A stretch of 64,000 nucleotides of DNA from Burkholderia sp. Nafp2/4-1b (GCF_003635165.1 NZ_ML058617.1:62001-126000); one strand, 5' to 3'. Positions 1 to 8,675 are shown, numbered from the stretch's first letter. Notes: generated by a model from the sequence alone, not told the origin. Numbers and translations are program-made.

Positions 1-429
1 CCATGCGGCGGAGCCGACCGTGCCTTGCGCGGGGTCGACGCCCGCGATGCCGGATACCAGGAAGTACGTGCGACGCAGATCGAAGCGCTGCGAGAACGTG
101 AGGGCCATGATCGTCGCGGACGCGTTCGCGTAGCCCATGCCCGTCGTCACCACGCACACGTCCTGCTTGTTGCAGTGAACGGCCGGATAGTCGGGCGACA
201 GGCCGGGCACGGTGATGTCGCGCCACGGACCGAGCCGGTCGAGCCATGCCTGGCCTTCCGGGCCGAACATCGTGATGATCATGACCTTGACCGGGCGGCC
301 CTGTGAACCGGTCTCGGCGAATGCCGCGTTGCCCGCGTCGTTGCCCTGGTTGTCCTGCGCGATCGACGGCGCGGTCGCACAGGCGGCAAGCGAGAATGCG
401 GCGGCAGAGAGAATGGAGCGAGTCAGCAT
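1..429 (-). CDS. purine nucleoside permease (NUP family), 5' part only
   Basis: The gene runs off the left edge, so only the first 143 residues are present. The reverse strand opens with ATG at 429 and an N-terminal signal peptide (MLTRSILSAAAFSLAACAT), followed after about 30 residues by KVMIITMFGPEGQAW and then VVTTGMGYANASATIMAL. The GMGYANASATI block and the VSGIAGVDP stretch are typical of the NUP purine nucleoside permease family, which resembles nucleoside phosphorylases and is linked to purine nucleoside uptake in fungi and bacteria. The Cys in the signal peptide region (SLAACAT) could be a lipobox, but a normal export signal is equally possible. The family assignment is good; substrate and bacterial mechanism are not shown by the sequence. 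Confidence 0.8.
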   Translation of the reverse strand, partial: MLTRSILSAAAFSLAACATAPSIAQDNQGNDAGNAAFAETGSQGRPVKVMIITMFGPEGQAWLDRLGPWRDITVPGLSPDYPAVHCNKQDVCVVTTGMGYANASATIMALTFSQRFDLRRTYFLVSGIAGVDPAQGTVGSAAW

Positions 430-808
430 CGGCGTTCCTTGTTTCGGTGATTGGGTGAGAACGGCTGTCGGAGACTGCGCGAGGGAGTATAGAACGCGGG
501 CGCGCGGTGCGGAACCCGACTACGAATCGGGGCGGCGTTCCCTGTTCAACGCACGCGTGCGGCACGCGAGCAAGGCCCGACGAGATCAACCTGCGCGCCG
601 CGCCATAACGTCAGGAATACTATCTTTATGGTCGGCGAATGTACCGTGGTGACAATGCCGACGAAGATTGCCCGATGCGAACCACGACGAGCTGACGTGA
701 TTCGCGAATGACTGATCGACCAGGCAATCCTTCACCAGTCGTCGATGCCTTCATGAGAAGGCATCGATTCTATCGACCGATAGCAATCCGGCGTGAGAAA
801 AAAACGCG
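430..808. other. intergenic region between selD and the permease gene
   Basis: No convincing gene lies here; the short frames have the arginine-rich composition of antisense noise. It should hold the promoter of the permease (reverse strand, start 429) and the 3' end of the selD transcript. A strong hairpin sits at 743-766. Confidence 0.5.
743..766 (-). terminator. perfect 10-bp hairpin downstream of selD
   Basis: CGATGCCTTC (743-752) pairs perfectly with GAAGGCATCG (757-766) across a 4-nt loop. It lies about 45 bases beyond the selD stop on the selD strand. There is no clear T-run after it, so it may be a Rho-dependent or processing hairpin rather than a classical terminator. Confidence 0.4.
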
Positions 809-1882
809 TCAGGCGACGTCGACGCGAGAAGGCCCGTCCACCATCTCGCCGATCACGGCCGCGCGGTCGAAACCGTCGGCGCGGAAGCATGCGAGCACGT
901 CGTCGACTGCTTCCGGTGCGCACGCGACCAGCAGGCCACCGGAGGTCTGCGGATCGGTCAGCAGCGCCTGCGCGACCGGCGGCAGCCCTTCGGCGAGCCG
1001 CACGTCAGAACCATAAGCAGCCCAATTGCGCCCCGATGCACCGGTGAACACACCGTCGGTGACGAACGCCTCGACGCCCGCCAGCCACGGCAGCGATGCG
1101 TAATGCACGCGTGCGGTGAGCTTCGCGCCGCGCGCAAGCTCGAGCGTGTGGCCGAGCAACCCGAAGCCCGTGACGTCGGTCAGCGCATGCACGCCCGGCA
1201 ACGCAGCGAGTTCGGTGCCCGGCCGGTTCAGCTTGGTGGTCGTCGCGACCATCTGCGCATAGCCTGCGTCGTCGAGCTGGTTCTTCTTGAGCGCGGCCGA
1301 CAGCACGCCGACGCCGAGCGGCTTGCCGAGCACGAGCACGTCGCCGGCGCGCGCCGCCGCGTTGCGCTTCACGCGCGACGGATGCACGACGCCGATCGCC
1401 GCCAGCCCGTAGATCGGCTCGACCGAATCGATCGAATGGCCGCCCGCGACCGGAATGCCGGCATCCGCGCACACGGATTCGCCGCCGCGCAGCACGGCCG
1501 CGATCGTCTCGTGCGGCAGCACGTTGATCGGCATCCCGACCAGCGCGAGCGCGAGAATCGGCTTGCCGCCCATCGCGTACACGTCCGACAGCGCGTTGGT
1601 GGCGGCGATGCGGCCGAAGTCGAACGGATCGTCCACGATCGGCATGAAGAAATCGGTGGTCGCGACGATCGCCTGCTCGTCGTTGAGCCGGTAGACGGCT
1701 GCATCATCGGAGGTCTCGGTGCCGACCAGCAGATCGGGGAACAGCGCCGGCGGCGTCGCGCGCTTCAGCAGTTCGGACAGCACGCCCGGCGCAATCTTGC
1801 AGCCGCAGCCGCCCCCGTGCGACAGGCTCGTGAGGCGCGGAACGGCGGGCGGGTGGAGGGTGGCTTCGGTCATCGTCGGCAT
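809..1882 (-). CDS. selD: selenide, water dikinase (selenophosphate synthetase)
   Basis: Makes selenophosphate from selenide and ATP, the selenium donor for selenocysteine and for 2-selenouridine in tRNA. The protein has 357 residues, normal for SelD. The N-terminal catalytic motif GGGCGCK puts Cys26 and Lys29 where E. coli SelD has Cys17 and Lys20, so it is the Cys form, not the selenocysteine form. ATP/metal motifs follow: TSDDAAVY, ATTDFFMPIVDDP, AATNALSDVYAMGG and GGHSIDSVEP; LTDVTGFGLLGH and DPQTSGGLL complete the family signature. ATG at 1882 or 1873 could start translation; neither has a strong ribosome site. No selA, selB or selU is adjacent, so the pathway it feeds is not visible here. 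Confidence 0.96.
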   Translation of the reverse strand: MPTMTEATLHPPAVPRLTSLSHGGGCGCKIAPGVLSELLKRATPPALFPDLLVGTETSDDAAVYRLNDEQAIVATTDFFMPIVDDPFDFGRIAATNALSDVYAMGGKPILALALVGMPINVLPHETIAAVLRGGESVCADAGIPVAGGHSIDSVEPIYGLAAIGVVHPSRVKRNAAARAGDVLVLGKPLGVGVLSAALKKNQLDDAGYAQMVATTTKLNRPGTELAALPGVHALTDVTGFGLLGHTLELARGAKLTARVHYASLPWLAGVEAFVTDGVFTGASGRNWAAYGSDVRLAEGLPPVAQALLTDPQTSGGLLVACAPEAVDDVLACFRADGFDRAAVIGEMVDGPSRVDVA

Positions 1883-2152
1883 CCGGTGAATAACAACGTT
1901 CCATTATCGACAATTCTGCGGGAGCGCGCCCGATACCCACATATTCGAACGCGCCGGCCCGCTCCCGCCGTTTCATGATTCGAGCCTATCGGCCAGCGAA
2001 AACACCCTGTCAGGTATGCCTTCGACGTTTGCGCTACGCCCCGCGAGAAGCGACCTTAAGCCTTCCCGCGGGCATGAAGAAGGCAGCAGCTTGCCTCGCA
2101 CCGGATCGATCATCTGCGCCATCGCGATGCGATGATGCGGGTGACTCGCCCT

Positions 2153-3661
2153 TCAAGCGGCCACCGCCGACTTCCCGAACGCCCGCTCGTCGATCGCCTC
2201 GGCGAGCGTCGCGAAAGCGGCCGGGATCTCGTCCTCCGGCACGCACGCATAGCCGAGCAGCAAGCCCGATGCGGCGCGCTTGCGCTCGGCGTAATACCCG
2301 GACAGCGGCCGCACGACGATGTTGCGCTCGAGCGCGGCCTGCGCGACCGCGCGATCGTCGACGCCGTCCGGCAGCCGCGTGACGAGATGCAGCCCCGCAT
2401 CGCTGCCGAGCGCCTGCAGCGTGTCGCCGTAGCGGCGCGCGACCGCATCGAGCAGCACCTCGCGGCGCTGCCCGTACAGCGTGCGCATCTTGCGGATATG
2501 CGACACGAAGTGCCCTTCCGCGATGAACTCGGCGAGCACCGCCTGCTGCAGCAGCTGACCTTCGCGATACAGCTCGGCGCTCGCGGTCGCGAAGCTCTCC
2601 GCGAGCGGCTCCGGCGCGACCAGGTAGCCAACGCGCAGCCCCGGGAACAGCGTCTTGCCGAAGCTGCCGACATAGATCACCTGCCCCGACGAGTCGAGCC
2701 CCTGCAGCGACGCGAGCGGCCGGCTGCCGTAGCGGAACTCGCTGTCGTAGTCGTCCTCGATGATCCAGCAGCCGTGCTGGCGCGCGTATTCGAGCAGCAT
2801 GCGCCGCCGCGCGAGGCTCATCACCATCCCGAGCGGGTACTGGTGCGACGGCGTGACGAGCATCAGCTTCGGCGGCTCGGCGAGATCGGCGGCCGACGGC
2901 GCGATCCCTTCGTCGTCGACCGGAATCGGCCGCGTGGTCAGCCCCGACACGTTGAGCACGCTGCGCACGCCCCAGTAGCACGGATCCTCGGTCCAGATCG
3001 CGTCGCCCGGATCGGTCAGCAGCCGCACCGCGAGGTCGATCGACTGGTGGATCCCGGTCGTGATCACGATCTGCTCGGGCGTGCAGCGCACCGAACGGGA
3101 CGTGCGCAGGTAGTCGGCCAGCGCCTCGCGCAGCAGCGCGAGCCCGCCGCCGGGCGCATAGGTCAGCAGGTCCGGGCGCAGGCGCCGCCAGTACTTGTTG
3201 TGCAGCCGCGTCCACACGCGCGCCGGAAAGCGGGACACATCGGGCACGCCCGGCATGAACGCGCCGCCCTGGCGCTTCGACACGCCCGCGCCTTCGACGA
3301 GCCGCGTGCCGCGCGCGGACAGCCGCCGCGCCGGCGACGCGACCACCGCCGTGCCGGCCGCCGGATCGGACGGCGCGCCGACGATCTCGTCCGGCGCGCT
3401 GTCGGCGACGAAGGTGCCGCGGCCCGTTGCCGAGTTCACATAGCCTTCGAGCGCAAGCTGTTCGTAAACCTGCGTGACCGTGTTGCGGGCGATCCCGAGC
3501 TCGGCCGCGAGCAGCCGCGACGACGGCACGCGCGTGCCGGCCGGCAGTTCGCGCGACAGGATCGCCTGCTGCAGCAACCGGTGCAACTGCCGGTAGATCG
3601 GCTGTTCGCTGCCGCGCACGAGGCGCTGCGCCAGCCAGTCCGACAACACGCTTGCGCGCAT
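2153..3661 (-). CDS. gabR: MocR/GabR-type regulator (winged helix plus aminotransferase domain)
   Basis: A 502-residue PLP-dependent transcription factor. Residues 20-85 form a GntR-type winged helix (PSSRLLAAELGIARNTVTQVYEQLALEGYV). Residues 135-500 form a fold-type I aminotransferase domain with EDDYDSEFRY at 302-311 and the PLP-binding lysine in SFGKTLFPGLRVGY (Lys337). It is divergent from gabT with 120 bases between them, the GabR arrangement, in which PLP and GABA control the adjacent gab genes. I chose ATG 3661 (MRASVLSDWL) because a longer reading frame to 3709 would cover the operator-like repeats. Family assignment is very secure. The GABA-specific role is inferred from context. Confidence 0.88.
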   Translation of the reverse strand: MRASVLSDWLAQRLVRGSEQPIYRQLHRLLQQAILSRELPAGTRVPSSRLLAAELGIARNTVTQVYEQLALEGYVNSATGRGTFVADSAPDEIVGAPSDPAAGTAVVASPARRLSARGTRLVEGAGVSKRQGGAFMPGVPDVSRFPARVWTRLHNKYWRRLRPDLLTYAPGGGLALLREALADYLRTSRSVRCTPEQIVITTGIHQSIDLAVRLLTDPGDAIWTEDPCYWGVRSVLNVSGLTTRPIPVDDEGIAPSAADLAEPPKLMLVTPSHQYPLGMVMSLARRRMLLEYARQHGCWIIEDDYDSEFRYGSRPLASLQGLDSSGQVIYVGSFGKTLFPGLRVGYLVAPEPLAESFATASAELYREGQLLQQAVLAEFIAEGHFVSHIRKMRTLYGQRREVLLDAVARRYGDTLQALGSDAGLHLVTRLPDGVDDRAVAQAALERNIVVRPLSGYYAERKRAASGLLLGYACVPEDEIPAAFATLAEAIDERAFGKSAVAA

Positions 3662-3787
3662 GATTGGCTCCTGAATATTTATTGAAATGGCTCTGATTGC
3701 CGGAGCCAAATGTGATTATAGTCGCCTCCATGGGCTGCCAACGCGGCCGTTTCTTATCCCACCGGACAGAACATCAAGGAGATGACC
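3662..3787 (+). promoter_or_regulatory. gabR-gabT divergent promoter with TGGCTC repeats
   Basis: The element TGGCTC occurs at 3665-3670 and 3688-3693, 23 bases (about two helical turns) apart, and again inverted as GAGCCA at 3703-3708. Paired direct repeats are typical MocR/GabR operator geometry. A -10-like TATAGT lies at 3717-3722 with no good -35, which would suit activation by a bound regulator. The operator role is an inference. Confidence 0.5.
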
Positions 3788-5071
3788 GTGAAGAATGCCG
3801 ACCTGCAGGCCCGCAAGAACGCCGCCACCCCGCGCGGCGTCGGCGTGATGTGCGATTTCTACGCAGCCCGCGCCGAGAACGCGGAGCTGTGGGATGTCGA
3901 AGGCCGCCGCTTCATCGATTTCGCCGCCGGCATCGCGGTGCTGAACACGGGCCACCGCCACCCGAAGATCGTCAAGGCGATCGCCGACCAGCTGAACAAC
4001 TTCACGCACACCGCTTACCAGATCGTCCCGTACGCGTCGTACGTCGAGCTGGCAGAGAAAATCAACGAACGCGCGCCGGGCGACTTCCCGAAGAAGACCG
4101 CGTTCTTCACGACCGGCGCCGAAGCCGTCGAAAACGCGATCAAGATCGCGCGCGCCGCGACCGGCCGTCCGGGCGTCATCGCGTTCTCGGGCGGGTTCCA
4201 CGGCCGCACGATGATGGGCATGGCGCTGACCGGCAAGGTCGCGCCGTACAAGCTGAACTTCGGCCCGTTCCCGGGCGACGTGTTCCACGCGCCGTACCCG
4301 AACGCGCTGCACGGCGTGACGACGGCCGACTCGATCAAGGCGATCGAGATGCTGTTCAAGGCCGACATCGATCCGAAGCGCGTCGCCGCGATCATCTTCG
4401 AACCGGTCCAGGGCGAAGGCGGCTTCAACCCGGCGCCGGCCGAGTTCGTGCGCGCGCTGCGCAAGATCTGTAACGAACACGGCATCCTGCTGATCGCCGA
4501 CGAAGTGCAGACGGGCTTCGCGCGTACCGGCAAGCTGTTCGCGATGCAGCACTACGACGTGCTGGCCGACCTGATCACGATGGCGAAGAGCCTCGCGGGC
4601 GGCATGCCGCTGTCGGGCGTCGTCGGCCGTGCGGACGTGATGGATGCAGCGGCGCCCGGTGGCCTCGGCGGCACCTACGCGGGCAACCCGCTGGCCGTCG
4701 CATCGGCGCACGCGGTGCTCGAGATCATCGACGAAGAGAAGCTGTGCGAACGCGCGACGCAACTCGGCGACGTGCTGAAGGCGAAGCTGAGCGCACTGCA
4801 GGCCGACGTGCCGCAGATCGCCGACGTGCGCGGTCCGGGTGCGATGATTGCGGTCGAGTTCCTGAAGCCGGGTTCGGGCGAGCCGGACGCCGAATTCACG
4901 AAGCGCGTGCAGACGCGTGCGCTCGAGCGCGGCCTGCTGCTGCTCGTGTGCGGCGTGTACTCGAACGTCGTGCGCTTCCTGTTCCCGCTGACGATCACGC
5001 AAGCCGTGTTCGACGAAGCGCTGGTGATCCTCGAGGAAGTGCTGAAGGAAACGGTCGGCGTGCCGGCCTGA
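3788..5071 (+). CDS. gabT: 4-aminobutyrate aminotransferase
   Basis: Transfers the amino group of GABA to 2-oxoglutarate, giving succinate semialdehyde and glutamate. It is a class III PLP aminotransferase of 427 residues (E. coli GabT 426). Motifs, counted from the upstream ATG, are TTGAEAVENAIKIAR (110-124), FSGGFHGRT (135-143), IFEPVQGEGG (205-214), LIADEVQTGFARTG (237-250) and the PLP lysine in ITMAKSLAGGMP (Lys269). ATG at 3782 directly abuts the AAGGAG ribosome site (3776-3781), which is too close. The in-frame GTG at 3788 leaves 6 bases and gives an N-terminus aligning with E. coli GabT, so I prefer GTG. gabD follows 84 bases downstream. Confidence 0.95.
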   Translation: MKNADLQARKNAATPRGVGVMCDFYAARAENAELWDVEGRRFIDFAAGIAVLNTGHRHPKIVKAIADQLNNFTHTAYQIVPYASYVELAEKINERAPGDFPKKTAFFTTGAEAVENAIKIARAATGRPGVIAFSGGFHGRTMMGMALTGKVAPYKLNFGPFPGDVFHAPYPNALHGVTTADSIKAIEMLFKADIDPKRVAAIIFEPVQGEGGFNPAPAEFVRALRKICNEHGILLIADEVQTGFARTGKLFAMQHYDVLADLITMAKSLAGGMPLSGVVGRADVMDAAAPGGLGGTYAGNPLAVASAHAVLEIIDEEKLCERATQLGDVLKAKLSALQADVPQIADVRGPGAMIAVEFLKPGSGEPDAEFTKRVQTRALERGLLLLVCGVYSNVVRFLFPLTITQAVFDEALVILEEVLKETVGVPA

Positions 5072-5096
5072 GTTCCCGTCCGCTTCAACTGAATGC

Positions 5097-5125
5097 GCCG
5101 CCGCCGTCGTGAAGAGGGCGGCGGC
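5097..5125 (+). other. intercistronic GC hairpin between gabT and gabD
   Basis: GCCGCCGCC (5097-5105) pairs with GGCGGCGGC (5117-5125) over an 11-nt loop. Only CGTTTCACC follows, so it is a weak attenuator or an mRNA-stability hairpin that could set the gabT:gabD ratio. Confidence 0.4.
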
Positions 5126-5155
5126 CGTTTCACCTCTTCATAGCAGGCGATTCAT

Positions 5156-6625
5156 ATGAGCACTGTTCAGGAAACCCTGGCACTGAAAGATCCGTCGCTG
5201 TTCCGCCAGCAGGCGTACGTCAACGGCGAATGGCAAGGCGCGGCGAACGGCGAGTCGTTCGAAGTCCGCAACCCGGCAAACGGCGGCCTGCTCGGCACCG
5301 TGCCGGCGATGGGCACGGCCGAGACGCGTCACGCGATCGAAGCCGCGAACGCCGCATGGCCGGCGTGGCGCAAGAAGACCGCGAAGGAACGCGCGGCGAT
5401 CCTGCGCAAGTGGCACGACCTGATGATGGAGAACGCCGACGACCTCGCGCTGATCCTGACCACCGAGCAAGGCAAGTCGCTGGCCGAAGCGAAGGGCGAG
5501 ATCGGCTACGCGGCGTCGTTCCTCGAGTGGTTCGCGGAAGAAGGCAAGCGCGTGTACGGCGACACGATCCCGACGCCGGCGAGCGACAAGCGCATCGTCG
5601 TGACAAAGGAAGCGATCGGCGTGTGCGCGGCGATCACGCCGTGGAACTTCCCGGCAGCGATGATCACCCGCAAGGTCGGCCCCGCGCTCGCGGCAGGCTG
5701 CCCGATCGTCGTGAAGCCGGCTGAAGCGACGCCGTTTTCCGCACTCGCGATGGCCGTGCTGGCCGAGCGTGCGGGCGTGCCGGCCGGCGTATTCAGCGTC
5801 GTCACGGGCGACCCGAAGGCGATCGGCGGCGAACTGACGTCGAACCCGATCGTGCGCAAGCTGTCGTTCACCGGCTCGACGCCGGTCGGCCGCCTGCTGA
5901 TGTCGCAGTGCGCGGCGACGGTGAAGAAGGTGTCGCTGGAGCTCGGCGGCAACGCGCCGTTCATCGTGTTCGACGATGCCGATCTCGATGCGGCCGTGCA
6001 AGGCGCGATCGCGTCGAAGTACCGCAACAGCGGCCAGACGTGCGTGTGCACCAACCGCTTCTACGTGCATGAAGCCGTGTACGACCAGTTCGCGCAGAAG
6101 CTTGCGGCGGCGGTCGGCCAGTTGAAGGTCGGGCGCGGCACGGAGCCGGGCGTCACGCAGGGTCCGCTGATCAACGAAGCGGCCGTGCTGAAGGTCGAGG
6201 CGCATATCGAGGACGCGCTCGCGAAGGGCGCGACCGTCGTGACGGGCGGCAAGCGCCACGCGCTCGGCCACGGCTTCTTCGAGCCGACCGTGCTGACGGG
6301 CGTCACGCCGGCGATGAAGGTCGCGAAGGAAGAGACGTTCGGGCCGCTCGCGCCGCTGTTCAAGTTCAGCAGCGACGACGAAGTGATCCGTCTCGCGAAC
6401 GACACCGAGTTCGGCCTGGCCGCGTATTTCTACAGCCGCGACATCGGCCGCGTGTGGAAGGTGGCCGAAGCGCTCGAATACGGGATGGTCGGCATCAACA
6501 CGGGCCTGATCTCGAACGAAGTCGCGCCGTTCGGCGGCGTCAAGCAGTCGGGCCTCGGCCGCGAAGGCTCGCACTACGGCATCGACGACTACGTCGTGAT
6601 CAAGTACCTCTGCCTGGCCGTCTGA
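5156..6625 (+). CDS. gabD: succinate-semialdehyde dehydrogenase (NADP-type, GabD)
   Basis: Oxidises succinate semialdehyde from GabT to succinate, completing GABA entry into the TCA cycle. It is a 489-residue aldehyde dehydrogenase, close to E. coli GabD (482). Visible are the TPWNFP motif (161-166), VVKPAEATPFSA, FTGSTPVGR, the catalytic glutamate in LELGGNAP (Glu262) and the catalytic cysteine in NSGQTCVCTNR (Cys296, with a second Cys at 298, usual in this subfamily). It ends with the GLGREGS...DDYVVIKYLCL tail typical of SSADH. ATG 5156 is the only sensible start. It is the second gene of the gabT-gabD operon. Confidence 0.95.
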   Translation: MSTVQETLALKDPSLFRQQAYVNGEWQGAANGESFEVRNPANGGLLGTVPAMGTAETRHAIEAANAAWPAWRKKTAKERAAILRKWHDLMMENADDLALILTTEQGKSLAEAKGEIGYAASFLEWFAEEGKRVYGDTIPTPASDKRIVVTKEAIGVCAAITPWNFPAAMITRKVGPALAAGCPIVVKPAEATPFSALAMAVLAERAGVPAGVFSVVTGDPKAIGGELTSNPIVRKLSFTGSTPVGRLLMSQCAATVKKVSLELGGNAPFIVFDDADLDAAVQGAIASKYRNSGQTCVCTNRFYVHEAVYDQFAQKLAAAVGQLKVGRGTEPGVTQGPLINEAAVLKVEAHIEDALAKGATVVTGGKRHALGHGFFEPTVLTGVTPAMKVAKEETFGPLAPLFKFSSDDEVIRLANDTEFGLAAYFYSRDIGRVWKVAEALEYGMVGINTGLISNEVAPFGGVKQSGLGREGSHYGIDDYVVIKYLCLAV

Positions 6626-6631
6626 CGGTTC

Positions 6632-6684
6632 GGGCCTGCCGCTTCGGCGACAGGCCCTGACCGCCCGGCCGGAACCGGGCGGTC
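6632..6684. terminator. two adjacent hairpins after gabD
   Basis: GGGCCTG (6632-6638) pairs with CAGGCCC (6651-6657); then GACCGCCCGG (6659-6668) pairs with CCGGGCGGTC (6675-6684) over a 6-nt loop. They begin 7 bases after the gabD stop and face the convergent aer gene. Without a T-run they are probably a bidirectional block or an mRNA 3' end rather than a classical terminator. Confidence 0.45.
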
Positions 6685-6778
6685 ACGACGCGGGCCGGTA
6701 CCCCTCTCCGCCGTGCCCGCGTCACCTTGATGCCTGTGCGCGCTTGCGGTGCATTGCCGTGCCGCGCCGCTCCCCCCG

Positions 6779-8323
6779 TCAACGAAACACGTTCACCGCA
6801 TCCACGAGCCGCGTCGCCTGCTGCTTCAGGCTTTCCGACGCCGCCGTGCTCTGCTCGACCAGTGCCGCGTTCTGCTGCGTGATGTTGTCCAGATGCACCA
6901 CCGCTTGATCGACCTGCGCGACGCCCGTGCTCTGCTCGGCCGTCGACGAGCTGATCTCGGCGATCAGGTCCGACACGCGCTTCACCTGCGTGACGATGTC
7001 TTCCATCGTCTTGCCCGCGCCGTCGACGATCCGCGAGCCCGATTCGACCCGCTCGACACTCGCGCCGATCAGCGTCTTGATCTCCTTCGCCGCATTCGCG
7101 CTGCGCTGCGCGAGCGCCCGCACCTCGCCTGCCACCACCGCGAAACCCCGCCCCTGGTCGCCCGCGCGCGCCGCCTCGACGGCCGCGTTCAGCGCGAGAA
7201 TGTTGGTCTGGAATGCGATTCCGTCGATGACGCCGATGATGTCGGCGATCTTGCGCGAACTTGCCGTGATGTCGTTCATCGTGGTGACGACCTCGCTCAC
7301 CGCTTGCCCGCCGCGCTCGGCCGCTTCGCTCGCCGACACCGACAATTGATTAGCCTGCAGCGCCGTCTCCGCATTGCTCGACACGGTGGCCGTCATCTCC
7401 GCCATCGACGCGGCCGTCTGCTGCACGCTTGTCGACGCCTGTTCGGTGCGCGCGCTCAGGTCGTTGTTGCCCTGTGCGATCTCGTTGCTCGCGCGCTGCA
7501 CGTTGTGCACCTGCTCGCTCACGTCATCGACGAGCCAGCGGAACATCAGCCCCAGCTGGTTGATCGTGCGCAGCGTCATGCCGATCTCGTCGACGCGGTT
7601 CATCGCGACGCCGGTGCGGCTCTCGCCGGTTGCGACGCGCAGCGCCTGGTCGCGCAACTGCGTCAATGGACGCGCGATCTGCGCGTCGAGCCACAGGCCG
7701 GCGGCCATCGACGCGCCGGCCGTCGCGCCCGCGAACGCCGCAAGCCCGCCGCCGGTCAGTCCGCATGCCCAGCCCGCACCGACCACGGCCGGCGCCAGCA
7801 CGCACAGCGTCGAATGCAGGCGCGCGCGTACCGACATCGTCTGGAACAGCGACGCGATACGCATCAGCCCGGTACGGACGATCAACCCCTTGTGAAAACG
7901 GCGGTTGCCGGCCTTGCCTTCGCGGAACGCGCGATACAGCGCGTCGGCAGCCGCGATCTCGTCGCGCGACGCCTTGGTGCGCACCGACATGTAGCCCGTC
8001 GGCTGCCCGTTGCGCATCACGGGCACCGTATTCGAGCGCACCCAGTAGTGATCGCCGTTCTTGCGGCGGTTCTTCACGAGTGCGGTCCACGGCTCGCCGT
8101 TCTTCAGCGTCGCCCACATGTCGGCAAACGCCTCCTTCGGCATGTCGGGGTGCCGGACGACGTTGTGCGGCTGACCTTCGATCTCCTCGGGAGAAAATCC
8201 GCTGACCTGGATAAAGGCGGCGTTCGCGTACGCGATATAACTGTTCGCGTCGGTGGTCGACATCAGCGTCGCGTCGTCGGGAAATTCGTATTCGCGTTGG
8301 GTGACAGGCTGGTTATTGCGCAT
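6779..8323 (-). CDS. aer: Aer-type energy-taxis receptor (copy 1)
   Basis: A 514-residue chemoreceptor that senses redox state through FAD on a cytoplasmic PAS domain and signals to CheA/CheW. The PAS domain (20-115) matches E. coli Aer closely: TLMSTTDANSYIAYAN, GQPHNVVRHPDMPKEAFADMW and KNRRKNGDHYWVR. RHPD falls at residues 57-60, the same numbers as the E. coli FAD-binding residues. Hydrophobic segments span about 172-215, then HAMP (217-270) and an MCP signalling domain with the hairpin tip GIAFQTNILALNAAVEAARAG. The tail VNVFR lacks a CheR/CheB docking pentapeptide, as expected for Aer. ATG 8323 (MRNNQPVTQ) is chosen because a longer frame would overrun the promoter region and lacks Aer similarity. 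Confidence 0.93.
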   Translation of the reverse strand: MRNNQPVTQREYEFPDDATLMSTTDANSYIAYANAAFIQVSGFSPEEIEGQPHNVVRHPDMPKEAFADMWATLKNGEPWTALVKNRRKNGDHYWVRSNTVPVMRNGQPTGYMSVRTKASRDEIAAADALYRAFREGKAGNRRFHKGLIVRTGLMRIASLFQTMSVRARLHSTLCVLAPAVVGAGWACGLTGGGLAAFAGATAGASMAAGLWLDAQIARPLTQLRDQALRVATGESRTGVAMNRVDEIGMTLRTINQLGLMFRWLVDDVSEQVHNVQRASNEIAQGNNDLSARTEQASTSVQQTAASMAEMTATVSSNAETALQANQLSVSASEAAERGGQAVSEVVTTMNDITASSRKIADIIGVIDGIAFQTNILALNAAVEAARAGDQGRGFAVVAGEVRALAQRSANAAKEIKTLIGASVERVESGSRIVDGAGKTMEDIVTQVKRVSDLIAEISSSTAEQSTGVAQVDQAVVHLDNITQQNAALVEQSTAASESLKQQATRLVDAVNVFR

Positions 8324-8430
8324 GGTGTGGAGTTCCCGGGTGGCGGATCTTGCGTCCGCTTGGAGATTGGAATTGGATCGAGACCGTGCGTATCGCGGTC
8401 GGCCCGCATACGTCCGATCCCACTCCTGCG

Positions 8431-8457
8431 CTTTCGGCAAATCTGGCGAAAACATTA
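8431..8457 (-). promoter_or_regulatory. sigma-28 (FliA)-like promoter of aer copy 1
   Basis: On the reverse strand the sequence is TAATGTTT, 11 bases, GCCGAAAG. The FliA consensus is TAAAGTTT-N11-GCCGATAA; the match is 7/8 and 6/8 with exact spacing, ending 108 bases before the start codon. Chemoreceptor genes are usual FliA targets. Confidence 0.72.
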
Positions 8458-8528
8458 TGCCGACCGCGGGTAAATGCGCACTATATTTGAATCATCTTGT
8501 TTACCCGAATGTTTCGTTTATACGTGAA

Positions 8529-8555
8529 TCAAAAACTCCTTTTCATCAAGGAGTT
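8529..8555 (-). terminator. intrinsic terminator for aer copy 2
   Basis: AACTCCTT (8534-8541) pairs with AAGGAGTT (8548-8555) over a 6-nt loop. On the reverse strand the stem runs straight into a T-run (complement of A at 8531-8535). It lies 165 bases past the copy 2 stop and isolates the two aer genes transcriptionally. Confidence 0.65.
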
Positions 8556-8628
8556 GAAATCCAATCGTCTGACAATTAAAGCGCATTCACAACCGGATTA
8601 ACGAACCAGTTCAAAAAAACGCAAATAG

Positions 8629-8675
8629 GAATTCCTGTCGTTTGGCGATTCGGATCGCAGCGAAAACAGGAATTC
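8629..8675 (-). other. nested hairpin in the 3' region of aer copy 2
   Basis: GAATTCCTGT (8629-8638) pairs with ACAGGAATTC (8666-8675). Inside the loop GCGAT (8645-8649) pairs with ATCGC (8654-8658). It begins 45 bases after the copy 2 stop. It could be a 3' UTR structure that protects mRNA or releases a small RNA. Confidence 0.35.

Noticed and set aside
809..1882. Selenocysteine-containing SelD
   Set aside because: The catalytic position is a normal Cys codon; no in-frame UGA is present.
2132..3685. Long open frame opposite the gabR gene, and similar long frames opposite gabT, gabD, aer, pcaF, hmuR and the PBP gene
   Set aside because: Arg/His-rich composition with no family motifs; they are antisense frames caused by high GC content. 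The opposite strand has complete, motif-bearing proteins.
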